A stretch of DNA of 64,000 nucleotides from Bacillus sp. SJS (GCF_000732485.2 NZ_JAQV02000019.1:62001-126000); one strand, 5' to 3'; counted from the first letter of the stretch, positions 1 through 9,169 are shown. Notes: generated by a model from the sequence alone, not told the origin. A program made the numbers and translations.

Positions 1-65
1 GTCACCGTGACCGAGAATCGTCACTGCGGGTTTATTGGATAGTGAAATAACCAGAAAAAAGGAAG

Positions 66-112
66 GCGCAAAAGGAAACAAGGTTGTTTCTTTTGGTGCG
101 ATCCTTTTTTCG
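66..112 (+). terminator. Rho-independent terminator near window start
   Basis: An imperfect stem (GCGCAAAAGGAAACAA at 66-81 against TTGTTTCTTTTGGTGCG at 84-100) is followed by a T-rich tail. Bases 1-50 are open in two frames and could be the 3' end of an upstream gene served by this terminator, but too little is present to identify it. I see nothing else in 113-397. Confidence 0.6.
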
Positions 113-397
113 TGTCGGCACTTTTAAACAGATGATGGACCCCGAATTTATCAAATGGGGACTGTATATTCAGTCGAATTTGCAGGAATTATGGCTCTAA
201 TCCCTTATCTTTAGTCTAGGTTTAAAACGTCAATAAGAAAACCGCGGCACAAGTCGTTTTCCGCTATGACATGCAGCATTCAAGCCAAGGTTCGCAGCTT
301 GATCCGAACTCCAACTACATATGAAGAGCACAGTTTCAACTCAATGATGATGGCAGAGTACACCAAGGCTTTGAAGTGTGGGTGCCGGAGCTTTAGT

Positions 398-562
398 TCA
401 GTACAATTTGTGGGGACTGGCACGGTGCCAGTCCCGTTTTGTCTGCGGCTCAAGTGCCTTCATGATCCAGGCGTTAAGAATGAGGAATAAGAGGGTGACC
501 GTCATGAGGGTGATGAACTTGATTTTAATCGCCTTTAAATAAAGCTTTCTAAATAAATACAA
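398..562 (-). CDS. Small single-pass membrane peptide (54 aa), TTG start
   Basis: The frame opens with TTG seven bases after a TAGGAGA ribosome site. The peptide has a basic N-terminus (about residues 1-15), one hydrophobic segment (about 16-38) and a polar tail. The last 12 or so codons run through the palindromic repeat at 413-435, so the repeat now supplies the C-terminus. I do not recognise a family and infer no function. It could also be a chance frame; the ribosome site and the well-formed membrane segment are the only support. Confidence 0.4.
   Translation of the reverse strand: MYLFRKLYLKAIKIKFITLMTVTLLFLILNAWIMKALEPQTKRDWHRASPHKLY
413..435. repeat. Palindromic intergenic repeat, copy C (partial)
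   Basis: Perfect inverted repeat with arms GGGACTGGCAC and GTGCCAGTCCC around one G. The preceding bases (about 382-412, GTGCCGGAGCTTTAGTT...) match the same context in the longer copies near 7.4 and 8.9 kb, so this is a partial member of that family. Confidence 0.8.
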
Positions 563-816
563 GAGCCATTCTCCTATCTATCTTATATCTGGTGATACTG
601 GGTTAGTTCCTTCTATTATAAAGGATCATCAAGAAAAAAATGGTAAAATATTTCAAGGGAATATATCTATTTAATCGGTGGAGGAAAAAATCAAATAGTA
701 TACAAAAGAAAGGCTTCAAACATAAAAAGCAGAGGCATTTTTAGTTGGGATAATCATACTTTTCTATTAATATTTGATTTTTGGTTATTGTAGTTAAAAA
801 AATTGGGAGGTGCTTA

Positions 817-957
817 ATGAAAAAGGATCAAGAAAAAAGTAAGATCAGTTCTGATGATGGCTGGAATAGAACAGTATATGGAAGTCCGACCATTGGGGGC
901 GTGATTGTTATCATCATCGTCATCAGCTATTTTCTGTACCAATGGATTGCAAACTAA
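817..957 (+). CDS. Small single-pass membrane protein (46 aa)
   Basis: An ATG follows a TTGGGAGG ribosome site with six bases between. The peptide has a charged, lysine-rich N-terminal half (residues 1-20) and one transmembrane helix (about 28-44, rich in Ile/Val) near the C-terminus. The length and layout are typical of the many uncharacterised small membrane proteins of Bacilli. An inverted repeat (GATGCTG at 960-966, CAGCATC at 981-987) follows the stop but lacks a T-run, so it is at best a weak transcript end. Family not recognised. Confidence 0.55.
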   Translation: MKKDQEKSKISSDDGWNRTVYGSPTIGGVIVIIIVISYFLYQWIAN

Positions 958-1093
958 GGGATGCTGAAAATGGAAAATTACAGCATCACTTTACGGTTTA
1001 TTCATCTCGATGTATATGAAATTTTAGGGAGAGGTATCCGGCCACTTCCACTTTTAGTATGATTATTACCTAAGATTAGGAGGGAGTATGGAT

Positions 1094-1888
1094 ATGACAA
1101 GCTATGATAAGGATCTGTTTAAAGGCACCGCCGGCTTTTACTCTCAATACCGACCCATCTATCCTTCTTCCTTAATCAGACTGCTGATAGACCGGTTTGA
1201 ATTAGATGGGAAGGGAAAGATGCTTGATCTAGGCTGCGGAACCGGGCAGCTCACTCTCAGGCTTTCCGACTGGTTTGAGAAACTTATCGGAGTAGATCCT
1301 GAAGAGGAAATGCTTGTCGAAGCAGAACGGAACCGCATTGCAGCTAGGGTGGATCATTGTGAATGGTTAGCTGGAAAAGCGGAGCATTACTTAAATGGCA
1401 TAAATAATGAAGCATTCCGTCTGGTTATGATGGCGAAATCGTTTCATTGGATGGATCAGGAAGCCATCCTCGAAGGTCTTTACACGCTTATCGATGGCGG
1501 TGGAGGAATTGCAATCATAGATGCTTATAATCCAAATCAGAAGTCTGAACCGTGGCAACTGGAACTGAATCGAGTCGTTCGGAATTGGTACGGAGAAGAG
1601 CGGAAGGCGGGGAGCACAACGTATTCGCACCCTGCTATGAGCTATGAAGAAAGAGTCTCCCGTTCCAGATTCAAGGCAGAAGTCGTGAAACTTCCTGCCT
1701 ATCAGTATGTTTGGTCAGCTGATTCAATAATTGGAAATGTGTATTCAACGTCCTATGGGTCAAGGCGGTGGATAGGGGAACAGCGGGAAGCGTATGAAAC
1801 CGAATTGAGAGAAGCGCTTCTAAACATTCATCCAAACGATTCATTTGTAGAGGAAATTCAGCTGACGGTTGTTTTAGGTCTGAAATGA
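1094..1888 (+). CDS. Class I SAM-dependent methyltransferase
   Basis: About 264 residues with a Rossmann-type methyltransferase N-terminal half. Motif I reads LDLGCGTGQLT near residue 44, followed by the acidic end of beta-2 (GVDPEEEM) and a post-II FHWMD segment, the layout of UbiE/Methyltransf_11-type enzymes that methylate small molecules. The substrate cannot be read from sequence. Two ATGs compete (1088 and 1094); AGGAGGG ends three bases before the first and nine before the second, so I prefer 1094. It stands alone and converges on the STAS gene. Confidence 0.8.
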   Translation: MTSYDKDLFKGTAGFYSQYRPIYPSSLIRLLIDRFELDGKGKMLDLGCGTGQLTLRLSDWFEKLIGVDPEEEMLVEAERNRIAARVDHCEWLAGKAEHYLNGINNEAFRLVMMAKSFHWMDQEAILEGLYTLIDGGGGIAIIDAYNPNQKSEPWQLELNRVVRNWYGEERKAGSTTYSHPAMSYEERVSRSRFKAEVVKLPAYQYVWSADSIIGNVYSTSYGSRRWIGEQREAYETELREALLNIHPNDSFVEEIQLTVVLGLK

Positions 1889-1909
1889 AAAAAACGCCCT
1901 CATGGACGT
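1888..1909 (-). terminator. Terminator of the GAF-STAS gene
   Basis: On the minus strand ACGTCC and GGGCGT form a short stem followed by seven T. It overlaps the 3' end of the GAF-STAS gene and abuts the methyltransferase stop codon. Confidence 0.6.
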
Positions 1910-2757
1910 TCTTCCGTTCCAGCTATATCTTTCTCCACTAACGCAAACCCAATATGCGATAACGCCGCTGCCAGAGATTTCTTCACTAAAATCCCGTCTA
2001 AAATCAGATTGCTTTGAACCATTTGCTGTGCATGTTCAGGGAGGATGCCAGTTAGGATTGGGGTTACTCCGATTAACTCCAGCATGTTGACTAGCTGGAG
2101 CAGGTGATGGATGACCTCTTTGTTAATTCGGCTGATTCCTGATAGATCCAGTATGAGATATTGAAGGCAGCGGTCTGAGCTTTGCTTAAGGGTTGACTTG
2201 ATGATGATTTCAGCCCTTTTTTGACTGATGTCTCCAATTACAGGGAGAACGGCTATGTCATCTGTGAGCGGCACCATCGGAGCGGATAATTCCTCTACCT
2301 CACGATTGACTCGATCAAGATCAAGGACATAGCTTAAGAGGGAGGCCATGGTAGTAAACAGCTCAACGTGCTCTTCTTCAAATTCTACCTTTTTATTGTC
2401 CAGACCGCAGATGGTTCCGTAGTTTTCCCCAGTGCTGAAATTGATTGGGATGCCAATGAAGCTTCCACCTGACAAATTCTTGGTAACGGTCATATCCTTC
2501 GTCCAATCATTACCGTTCAAATCCTCAATCATCAGAACGCGATTCCCATAATCCACACTTAGCTTGCAAAATGTATCTTGAAAGGGCAGGGTATCCCCGC
2601 TATTCAGCAAGGCATAATCCCGGTTAACCACTTTTTCGATTTTATTGGATTTTTGATCATTTTTAGCAATGAAAAGAGTGTTAATCGGAACAATCGTGCT
2701 CATAAAACTTAAAATCTTTTCTGCTGCCTCGTCGAAATTCTTAATGGAATGAATCAT
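1900..2757 (-). CDS. GAF-STAS domain protein (RsbR-like stressosome/sigma-B signalling)
   Basis: About 285 residues. The N-terminal half (about 15-150) has the pattern of a GAF sensor domain, and the C-terminal part (about 165-275) is a STAS domain with the LILDLSGISRINKEV strand-helix turn where RsbR/RsbS proteins carry phosphorylatable Ser/Thr. The family senses stress through the N-terminal domain and works with an RsbT-type kinase. I choose the ATG at 2757 because a GGGGGAGGA ribosome site lies just upstream; an earlier in-frame ATG would translate that site. No rsb neighbours are present, so the partner is elsewhere. Confidence 0.78.
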   Translation of the reverse strand: MIHSIKNFDEAAEKILSFMSTIVPINTLFIAKNDQKSNKIEKVVNRDYALLNSGDTLPFQDTFCKLSVDYGNRVLMIEDLNGNDWTKDMTVTKNLSGGSFIGIPINFSTGENYGTICGLDNKKVEFEEEHVELFTTMASLLSYVLDLDRVNREVEELSAPMVPLTDDIAVLPVIGDISQKRAEIIIKSTLKQSSDRCLQYLILDLSGISRINKEVIHHLLQLVNMLELIGVTPILTGILPEHAQQMVQSNLILDGILVKKSLAAALSHIGFALVEKDIAGTEERP

Positions 2758-3084
2758 GCAATTCCTCCCCCTTCTGCCCACGATTTATGTAATTGTTTCT
2801 CAATCTATATACTGTCGTTTATTTTCTTCTGGTTTATATGCGACATATTATACCAAAGATTTATTTCAAATGGCCTAAAATGTCATTTACCCTATTTCCT
2901 AGAAGGTTAAACAAATACATTAATAGATCAAAATACCCCTCAACTTGCCTTTTTCTTCTATTTTAAAAGAAAATACATATTTTAGGACACAAATACCTAA
3001 TCCTCCTGTAAAATGTAGAAGGAGTTTGTCGATTCGTTCTGCCATTGGGTATGTTATACCATTTCTATTTCCAGGAGGATTTCC
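2758..3084. other. Divergent intergenic region
   Basis: About 330 AT-rich bases between divergently transcribed genes. It must hold both promoters, but I see no strong sigma-A pair or operator. The only clear element is the CCAGGAGGA ribosome site of the carboxypeptidase gene at its right edge. Confidence 0.4.
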
Positions 3085-4176
3085 ATGTTTAACAGAAAGC
3101 TAGTTTTCTATTTTCTTCTTTTCTTTTTTATCGCAGGTCAGGTTACCCCAGTTCATGCAGCAGCGGCAGTTCCAAAAATCTATAGCCAGTACGCTGTAGT
3201 CATGGACGCAAATTCAGGGGAACTCATTTATACGAAGAATCAGGACAAAAGATGGTATCCGGCAAGCATGACAAAGGTGCTGACCGCGATGATCTTAATG
3301 GATAAAGTATCCTCTGGTGCGATGATGACGGCAAGCAAGAACGCGGTGAAGAAGGACGCAAGCAACTCTTATTTCCGCTTAAAGGCCGGCGAAAAAATGA
3401 GCCGGGAGGATGCGCTCAATGCCCTGCTGATCCTGAGCTGCAACGATGTCGCGGCGATGATTGCCGAGCATATAGCGAGAAGCGAATCCAATTTCAGTGC
3501 ATTAATGAATAAGAAGGCAAAGGAAATCGGAGCGAAAAACAGCCATTTCGTCACCCCGAACGGACTTCACAGCAGCAAACACTATACCACCACTCAGGAT
3601 ATGGCGCTGATTACAAGGGAAGCATACCTGAAATATCCGGAAGTACTTAAAGCGATGGGAACAAAATCTGCGGTCGTCCGTACCTCGAAGAGAACCGTAA
3701 AATTGACAAGCAAGGCCACCTTCCATGGCATGCCATATGTCATCGGGGGTAAAACAGGCTACACAAATGCAGCCCGCAATTCCCTCGTTGAGATCGTAAA
3801 GAAAGGCAACACCACCCTGATCGGCGTCGTCATGAAATCGACTAAATCCTATGCGGTAAAGGATATCGCCGCCATGACGAACTACTCCTTCTCCATGATG
3901 GAGACAATTCAGCCAGTCGCGGCCGGACAAACAGCGGCAACCATTAATGTCCGTAACACCCAAGTGCCGTTAGTTGTTCAAAACGGCATATCCTTTTCCA
4001 CCAAAAAGGATTCAAGTCTGCCGATTACCATAAAAAATAGTTTCCCGAGAACGCCGATTACATCGATTGCCATTGGACAGCCATTCGGTGAGGTGACGGT
4101 TTGGAAGAATGGGAGAATGGTGGGGAGTTCGCCGCTGATTTCGACTGTGGAAGTGAATGAGCCGGCAGCCAGGTAA
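3085..4176 (+). CDS. Secreted D-alanyl-D-alanine carboxypeptidase (S11, DacF/PBP5-like)
   Basis: 363 residues. The N-terminus is a signal peptide (hydrophobic 6-20, cleavage near VHA-A at 25). All three serine-peptidase motifs of the S11 family are present: SMTK at 61-64 (nucleophile S61), SCN at 118-120 and KTG at 223-225. These enzymes remove the terminal D-Ala of peptidoglycan stem peptides outside the membrane. The C-terminal 100 residues form the beta-rich PBP5_C-type domain, but I see no obvious C-terminal amphipathic anchor. The ATG has a strong GGAGGA site. A lipoprotein gene follows after 26 bases and may be co-transcribed. Confidence 0.88.
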   Translation: MFNRKLVFYFLLFFFIAGQVTPVHAAAAVPKIYSQYAVVMDANSGELIYTKNQDKRWYPASMTKVLTAMILMDKVSSGAMMTASKNAVKKDASNSYFRLKAGEKMSREDALNALLILSCNDVAAMIAEHIARSESNFSALMNKKAKEIGAKNSHFVTPNGLHSSKHYTTTQDMALITREAYLKYPEVLKAMGTKSAVVRTSKRTVKLTSKATFHGMPYVIGGKTGYTNAARNSLVEIVKKGNTTLIGVVMKSTKSYAVKDIAAMTNYSFSMMETIQPVAAGQTAATINVRNTQVPLVVQNGISFSTKKDSSLPITIKNSFPRTPITSIAIGQPFGEVTVWKNGRMVGSSPLISTVEVNEPAAR

Positions 4177-4202
4177 AGAATGGAGAAAAATAGAGGTGCA
4201 GC

Positions 4203-5012
4203 ATGAACAGAATGAAGCCGATTTATGCAGGACTCCTGATTGCACTCCTAACTGTTGTTATGAGCGGGTGCATGAATGAGGGAGATTTAAAAAGACCTCT
4301 CGATCAGTATTTGAAAGAGTCCTATGGAATAAAAAGCGAAGACTATCATTTTCTAACATGGGACAACAACTGGTTTGAAGGGATCGAACACCAAACAGCG
4401 ATTGAGATTGAAAAGCCTTACGTGACCACGGTTTATATCAGTATGGAGCGTGATACATATAAGGTTGAATCAGAGCGCGTATATCCTGAACTGGTAAAGG
4501 GAGCTTTTATCAATCAGCATCCAGAGGTACTCACCCTGTCAGAGAAAATGATTGATCAATATGGTTTTCTAAAAAAATCACCTACTGGGTACCATGAAAT
4601 GAAGGATAACTTTTATTACTATCTAAACGTAAATGTAGGGGAAAATATAAAAAACAAGCTTGCCGAAGATTTCAAGAAGACCCAGAAAATCCAGACGGAA
4701 CAACTATTGCCTGCATATATGAAAAGCAGTGAAAATACCGATGAAGAGCCAGACAGCATACGAGTAAACTTCGCATTCTACTATAATACTCAAAACCGGA
4801 GTGATGCCATTCCCAGTGCGGAGAATCTTGTGAAAGATTATGAGAAAGGCGGAGTCCTTCCTCAAGGACTTTACAGCATTGGCGTGAAGACGATTAACTC
4901 GAGCGATGGCGGGTATTCCGTTGGAGTCGACAGCAGAAACAGCACGGTAATGTTCAGAGTAGATTCGAATGGAGCATTTCAAGATGTCCGGGTATTGCTG
5001 CCTGAAATTTAA
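4203..5012 (+). CDS. Lipoprotein of unknown function
   Basis: 269 residues with a classic lipoprotein signal peptide: basic MNRMK, hydrophobic core, and lipobox VMSGC with the lipidated cysteine at residue 23. The mature part is polar, with many Asp/Glu and Tyr, and no motif I recognise. Alternating amphipathic strands suggest a globular extracytoplasmic domain. It lies 26 bases after the carboxypeptidase gene on the same strand, so a shared transcript and envelope-related role are plausible, though function is not inferable. Confidence 0.7.
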   Translation: MNRMKPIYAGLLIALLTVVMSGCMNEGDLKRPLDQYLKESYGIKSEDYHFLTWDNNWFEGIEHQTAIEIEKPYVTTVYISMERDTYKVESERVYPELVKGAFINQHPEVLTLSEKMIDQYGFLKKSPTGYHEMKDNFYYYLNVNVGENIKNKLAEDFKKTQKIQTEQLLPAYMKSSENTDEEPDSIRVNFAFYYNTQNRSDAIPSAENLVKDYEKGGVLPQGLYSIGVKTINSSDGGYSVGVDSRNSTVMFRVDSNGAFQDVRVLLPEI

Positions 5013-5019
5013 AGCTGCC

Positions 5020-5050
5020 AGCCATAATGAAGGTTTCATTGTGGCTTTGT
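5020..5050 (+). terminator. Terminator after lipoprotein gene
   Basis: AGCCATAATGA and TCATTGTGGCT form an 11-bp stem with one mismatch around a five-base loop, followed by TTGTTG. It separates the carboxypeptidase/lipoprotein unit from the peptidase gene. Confidence 0.6.
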
Positions 5051-5144
5051 TGCGGATAAAAACCCTAACCGTTGCACCAATGGAAGCGATTGGATACGAT
5101 AAAATCTGAAGATTAGGAAAAATAATATCAGGGAGGAAACAGGA

Positions 5145-7241
5145 TTGAAATCAAATAAGTATATGAAACTAGTTCTTGCCGCAGTCATTGCCCTGCCTTT
5201 TGCCGGCCAGACAGCACATGCGGAAGAAAAGAATGCTGCACAAGAACAGGCGGAAAAAACCGCCATGAATGCCTTCATGAATAAGGTGGATCAAGAGTAT
5301 GTCTTCAGCAAAGCGTATGAGCTCAGCAAATACAAATGGAGAACCGCAGGCAGCCAGGCAGAGCATCAGGCCTCTTTATATGTAGAAAAAGAAATGCGAA
5401 AGCTTGGTTTGCAGGATGTAAAGAAAGAGAGTTTCGAAGTGGACAGCTGGGAGTTCAAGGGGGGGAATCTCACATTTAAGGATTATCCGCGCATTTCCAT
5501 GCCGGTAGCCTCCTATGCAACGAAAGGCACGCCGAAGTCCGGATTAAAGGCGGACCTCATTTACGTTGGCAAAGGAACACAGGATGATTACAAGAACATT
5601 GATGCCAAAGGGAAAATCGTTCTTTTAGATATTGATTTAAAGAATGACTGGTGGATCAACTATCCAGCCCTTCAGGCGGAGCTTCAGGGAGCGGCAGGTG
5701 TCATCGCGATCGTCCGGGATACATATGGAACGATTAGCAGGGACACGCTGAATACCTTTGATTTCACAGGACCCGTCACGATTCCGACCGTCAACATTTC
5801 GGTGAAGGATGGAAGCAAGCTGAAGAATCTTTTAAAAAAGAAAAAGTCCCTTTCTGTCAATTTAAAAACTGACAATAAGGTTACCCCAAAAGGGACAAGC
5901 TACAACGTGGTTGGAAAAATTCCCGGAAAAACGAATACGGGAGGCATCATCGTTGGCGGGCATCTCGACGGATACTTCGAAGGCTTCAATGATAACGCAG
6001 CCTCGATCGGCTTAATGCTTGGCGTGGCGAAAGCGATGAAGGATTCAAACTACAAGCCTGAACATCCCATTTATTTTGTTGGACATGCCGCCGAGGAATA
6101 TGGTGCCATCAACTCCTACTTCGACTGGCAGATCGGCAGCTGGAACATGATCAACAAGCTCCATCCGGAATGGCGCGGCAATTCCCGTCTTTTCGTAAAC
6201 ACGGAGTTTGCGGCCATTAAATTAAAGGACGCGGATGAAGTCAATACAAACGATGAACTGATGGGCTTTGTGCAGGATTATATCGACAGTAAGGCACCTG
6301 CCGTGAATACAGCGACCTATCCGAATGGCTACAAAGTAACGGGGAACAACAGTACAGGCTCGGATGATTACAGCTATTCCATTGCCGGCGTCCCGACCGT
6401 GGCAAACGACCGCTCCGGCTCGGACTTCTTCACAACCCTTTACCACACCCAATATGACACGGCGAGATACGGGAACAAAGAAGTCCTTGCTGATCATGTC
6501 AAACTTTACGGTTCCCTGATGATTCACGCCGATCAGATTGCCATCATGCCTTTCGACTTCGGGAAGAAGCTGGAGGGATTCCAGCAAACCATCGATGATG
6601 ACATCCTGAAAAGTGCGGATATTGATCCAGCCACGCTCAGAACGGAAACCGGGGAAGCGAAAAAACTTGCGGATTCACTATATAAAAAAATGCTCGATAT
6701 CAACGAAAAGCAAAGAGAAGCTGCTACTTCACCGCAGCAAAAAGCAGCCCTGGCAAAAGCAGAAAAAGAACTGCTCCAAGTATTCCAGCTGACACAGGGC
6801 GAGCTGATGAAACTGAACTGGTCGATTGTTCCAACCTTTGCTCATAAAGAGCATCAGAAAACAATCAGCCTGCTTGACCAAAGCATCGCTGCCCTCCAGC
6901 AGGGGAAAGGACAGGAAGCACTCGACGAGTATTTGCTTTCTATTGAGGATGAATGGTACAGCTACCACTTTGATAAAAAAGTGATTGACCAAGTCACCGA
7001 CTCAGCCCTCCATCAGCCGGATGACCGCTTGTTCTGGGGAACGGGGAAATACGTGAAAAATGTAGATCTTTATAATGTGATTTCTTCTGTAAAAGAGAAC
7101 ACAACTGGTGATTACACTAAAGAGATTGCTGAATTAAAGAAGGTAAAAGCGGAGCAGGAAGCAGAATTAAGCAAGGTGGTTAAAGAAGAGACGGAACTGA
7201 TGAAGAAGATTCGGATGAAGCTGGGAAATGTGAAATTGTAA
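5145..7241 (+). CDS. Secreted M28-family zinc aminopeptidase
   Basis: 698 residues with a signal peptide (hydrophobic 9-24, AHA-E cleavage). A PA-like insert (about 110-250) precedes the M28 catalytic domain: GGHLDGYFEGFNDN with zinc ligands H273 and D283, the AEEYG pair E317/E318, and later DDYSYS and LYHTQYD segments carrying further ligand candidates. The C-terminal 200 residues are helical and charged, possibly coiled coil. The family removes N-terminal residues from peptides outside the cell. The start is TTG at 5145, eight bases after GGGAGG; a later ATG at 5163 would shorten the signal peptide. Single-gene unit between terminators. Confidence 0.85.
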   Translation: MKSNKYMKLVLAAVIALPFAGQTAHAEEKNAAQEQAEKTAMNAFMNKVDQEYVFSKAYELSKYKWRTAGSQAEHQASLYVEKEMRKLGLQDVKKESFEVDSWEFKGGNLTFKDYPRISMPVASYATKGTPKSGLKADLIYVGKGTQDDYKNIDAKGKIVLLDIDLKNDWWINYPALQAELQGAAGVIAIVRDTYGTISRDTLNTFDFTGPVTIPTVNISVKDGSKLKNLLKKKKSLSVNLKTDNKVTPKGTSYNVVGKIPGKTNTGGIIVGGHLDGYFEGFNDNAASIGLMLGVAKAMKDSNYKPEHPIYFVGHAAEEYGAINSYFDWQIGSWNMINKLHPEWRGNSRLFVNTEFAAIKLKDADEVNTNDELMGFVQDYIDSKAPAVNTATYPNGYKVTGNNSTGSDDYSYSIAGVPTVANDRSGSDFFTTLYHTQYDTARYGNKEVLADHVKLYGSLMIHADQIAIMPFDFGKKLEGFQQTIDDDILKSADIDPATLRTETGEAKKLADSLYKKMLDINEKQREAATSPQQKAALAKAEKELLQVFQLTQGELMKLNWSIVPTFAHKEHQKTISLLDQSIAALQQGKGQEALDEYLLSIEDEWYSYHFDKKVIDQVTDSALHQPDDRLFWGTGKYVKNVDLYNVISSVKENTTGDYTKEIAELKKVKAEQEAELSKVVKEETELMKKIRMKLGNVKL

Positions 7242-7255
7242 CGGTTTTTTTTTGC

Positions 7256-7287
7256 AGGAACTCGTGGTTTAGCGGGTTCCTTTTTTT
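7256..7287 (+). terminator. Terminator of M28 peptidase gene
   Basis: AGGAACTCG and CGGGTTCCT form a nine-base stem (one wobble) followed by seven T. Confidence 0.8.
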
Positions 7288-7326
7288 GTAGATAGCGGTT
7301 TCTATTGTGGCGCCTGACCCGCTGTG

Positions 7327-7563
7327 CTTCACCGCAACGGGGGACAGAGGATATAGTTCATAATCCCTTCTGCCCCAACGGTTAGCGGAGGAGGTGCCGG
7401 AGCTTTCGTACGGTAAAATCATCGGGGACTGGCACGGTGCCAGTCCCGCGATCCTTCACCGCAAAAGGGGACAGAGACCACCTGCCATGAGCCTTTCTGC
7501 CCCAACGGTTAGCGGAGAAGGTGCCAGAGCTTTAGTTCTGTGAAATTTGTGGGGACTGACCCC
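7327..7563. repeat. Composite intergenic repeat, copy A
   Basis: About 235 bp made of two related units, each starting TTCACCGCAA followed by GGGGACAGAG, then TGCCCCAACGGTTAGCGGAG, a GTGCC(G/A)GAGCTTT block and GGGGACTG. The first unit ends in the perfect palindrome at 7425-7447 (arms GGGACTGGCAC/GTGCCAGTCCC). Copy B (8857-9094) is nearly identical. Reading frames across it are not credible genes. It fills the gap between the peptidase terminator and the AraC gene. Confidence 0.85.
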
Positions 7564-7628
7564 TTCATTCCTTACCAAGCTAAAAATGTTCCAAAGATTC
7601 TTACGTCCTGCATATGGTTTGGTATGTT

Positions 7629-8519
7629 TTAAAGTTTGGTTGGCGCAATTTCATCTCTCGCTTTCACAGGAAACCAGATTTCACTCCTGAATACGGGCGA
7701 GCTTGTGTCCTTGCTTTCGTTCCATAGAATTTCCGGGCCCTCCGTCTGCTCGTATCCGGAGGAGGGGAACCACTCGGAATAGACTCGGCCCCATACGTTT
7801 TGGAGGGTGTCCGGGAAGGGGCCGATCGCTTCGAAAACCGCCCATAGGGATGGTTTAACTTCGAGCGAGGCGAAGTGTGCAGGACCATCCTTCACAGTTG
7901 CAACCCCAATATAGTGGTCCAGCGCTCCTTTTTCCTCGAGCCTGCCTTCTGAAAAATTCGCCGAAGCACTGATAAGGCCTGGTGGTTCGACATCGGATAG
8001 GGCTTTAAGTTCTTGAATCAGCTGTGGATTTAAACTGTTCCACATAGCTGCAATCTCCGGGTTCACCCCTTCAAAAACAATCTGTACCCTTTTCTTGATC
8101 CCGACTATACGAAATGCATCTTTCTCAACGATCCGGTAATTCATCGGCTTACCTCCCTGAATGGATAATTGGAAGGACACGGGCGGATAGGCTTTAAGGG
8201 AATGACCGCTCGTCTTTGCTTCGGATGGCGTGATTCCATGCAGCTGCTGAAAGGCCCGAGCGAACGCGTCAGGAGATTGGTAGCCGTACTTAAGCGCTGT
8301 ATCAATCACCTTAACATCCCCCTTTTTCAATTCAAAGCCTGCCAGCGTCAGCCGTCTTCTCCGAATATATTCAAGCAGCGTCATTCCCGCCAGATAGCTA
8401 AACATCTTTTTGAAATGGAACTCCGAGCAGCGGGCGATCCGGGCTGCCTCTCTCATATCCAGCTCCTCTCCAAGATGCTCTTCAATATATCGAAGCGCTT
8501 CATTCATTTCCTTCAGCAT
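7629..8519 (-). CDS. AraC-family regulator with GyrI-like effector domain
   Basis: About 296 residues. The N-terminal 100 residues form a double helix-turn-helix AraC DNA-binding domain ([18 protein letters not shown], then [21 protein letters not shown]). The rest is a GyrI-like small-molecule binding domain ending in the typical [11 protein letters not shown] and EIWFPV strands. This order (HTH first) is the Rob/BmrR-like architecture that senses hydrophobic compounds; the ligand is unknown. I use the ATG at 8519; GTG codons at 8528 and 8540 are in frame and an AGGTGG site could serve 8528. The gene is bracketed by repeat copies A and B. Confidence 0.85.
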   Translation of the reverse strand: MLKEMNEALRYIEEHLGEELDMREAARIARCSEFHFKKMFSYLAGMTLLEYIRRRRLTLAGFELKKGDVKVIDTALKYGYQSPDAFARAFQQLHGITPSEAKTSGHSLKAYPPVSFQLSIQGGKPMNYRIVEKDAFRIVGIKKRVQIVFEGVNPEIAAMWNSLNPQLIQELKALSDVEPPGLISASANFSEGRLEEKGALDHYIGVATVKDGPAHFASLEVKPSLWAVFEAIGPFPDTLQNVWGRVYSEWFPSSGYEQTEGPEILWNESKDTSSPVFRSEIWFPVKARDEIAPTKL

Positions 8520-8664
8520 TTCCGCCACCGTCCTTTCCACCTGATTTTATCCAAACCGTCATCTGCTTTCCCGACCATTCTGTACTTATTTTTGTCGGAT
8601 TGGAAGTATGGTTGAAAATTTTTCCTGATTTTTCTGTTCAAATTGGAAGAAGGGAGGGATTGGA

Positions 8665-8850
8665 GTGACTCATAATTAGAAAAAACCTTAATTACGCTTG
8701 GTTTTATTGGAGCAGGAATCGGCGCTTATTTTAGATTAGTCACTTTTTGTGAAAGGCTGGTTTAACTTATCCTGGCTAGGCTTCCTTTAAGATGACACAT
8801 AGTTTTTCGGCACCATTGGTCCTTTTGTTATGCTGATTATGGTGCCAGAC
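8665..8850 (+). pseudogene. Decayed small membrane-protein gene
   Basis: A good ribosome site (GAAGGGAGG) precedes GTG at 8665, but the frame hits TAG after three codons. A shifted frame gives KTLITLGFIGAGIGAYFR, and a further frame gives FFGTIGPFVMLIMVPD, both typical hydrophobic membrane segments, with stops between. I read this as a frameshifted remnant of a one- or two-helix membrane protein. The family is not recognised. Confidence 0.4.
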
Positions 8851-8856
8851 CTGCGA

Positions 8857-9094
8857 TCCTTCACCGCAACGGGGGACAGAGGATGTGGTCTATAATCCCT
8901 TTTGCCCCAACGGTTTGTGGAGGAGGAGCCGGAGCTTTCGTCTAGTAAAATCTTCGGGGACTGGCACGGTGCCAGTCCCGCGATCCTTCACCGCAAAAGG
9001 GGACAGAGACCATCTGCCATGAGCCTTTCTGCCCCAACGGTTAGCGGAGAAGGTGCCAGAGCTTTCGTACGGTAAAATTTGTGGGGACTGACCC
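8857..9094. repeat. Composite intergenic repeat, copy B
   Basis: Second near-identical copy of the two-unit repeat described at 7327-7563, in the same orientation, with its palindrome at 8957-8979. Differences are scattered substitutions and short changes (for example GTTTGTGGAGGAG for GTTAGCGGAGGAG). Confidence 0.85.
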
Positions 9095-9169
9095 GCTGGC
9101 CCCCGCCGCCCGCACTTCTTTCCACCCAAAATATTAAAAAAGTCCAGACAATATTAAAAGAATGCTAGT

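Noticed and set aside
266-490. 74-codon open frame on the plus strand
   Set aside because: It crosses the palindromic repeat, has no ribosome site and no protein-like pattern; the opposite strand gives a better small peptide.
960-987. Inverted repeat after the small membrane protein as a terminator
   Set aside because: The stem is clear but no T-run follows and the loop is long.
3502-3963. Long minus-strand frame inside the carboxypeptidase gene
   Set aside because: It is a shadow of the S11 peptidase gene, which has a signal peptide and all catalytic motifs.
7180-7422. Minus-strand open frame over the M28 gene end and repeat A
   Set aside because: It only reads the peptidase 3' end and the intergenic repeat; a similar frame over repeat B confirms it is repeat-derived.
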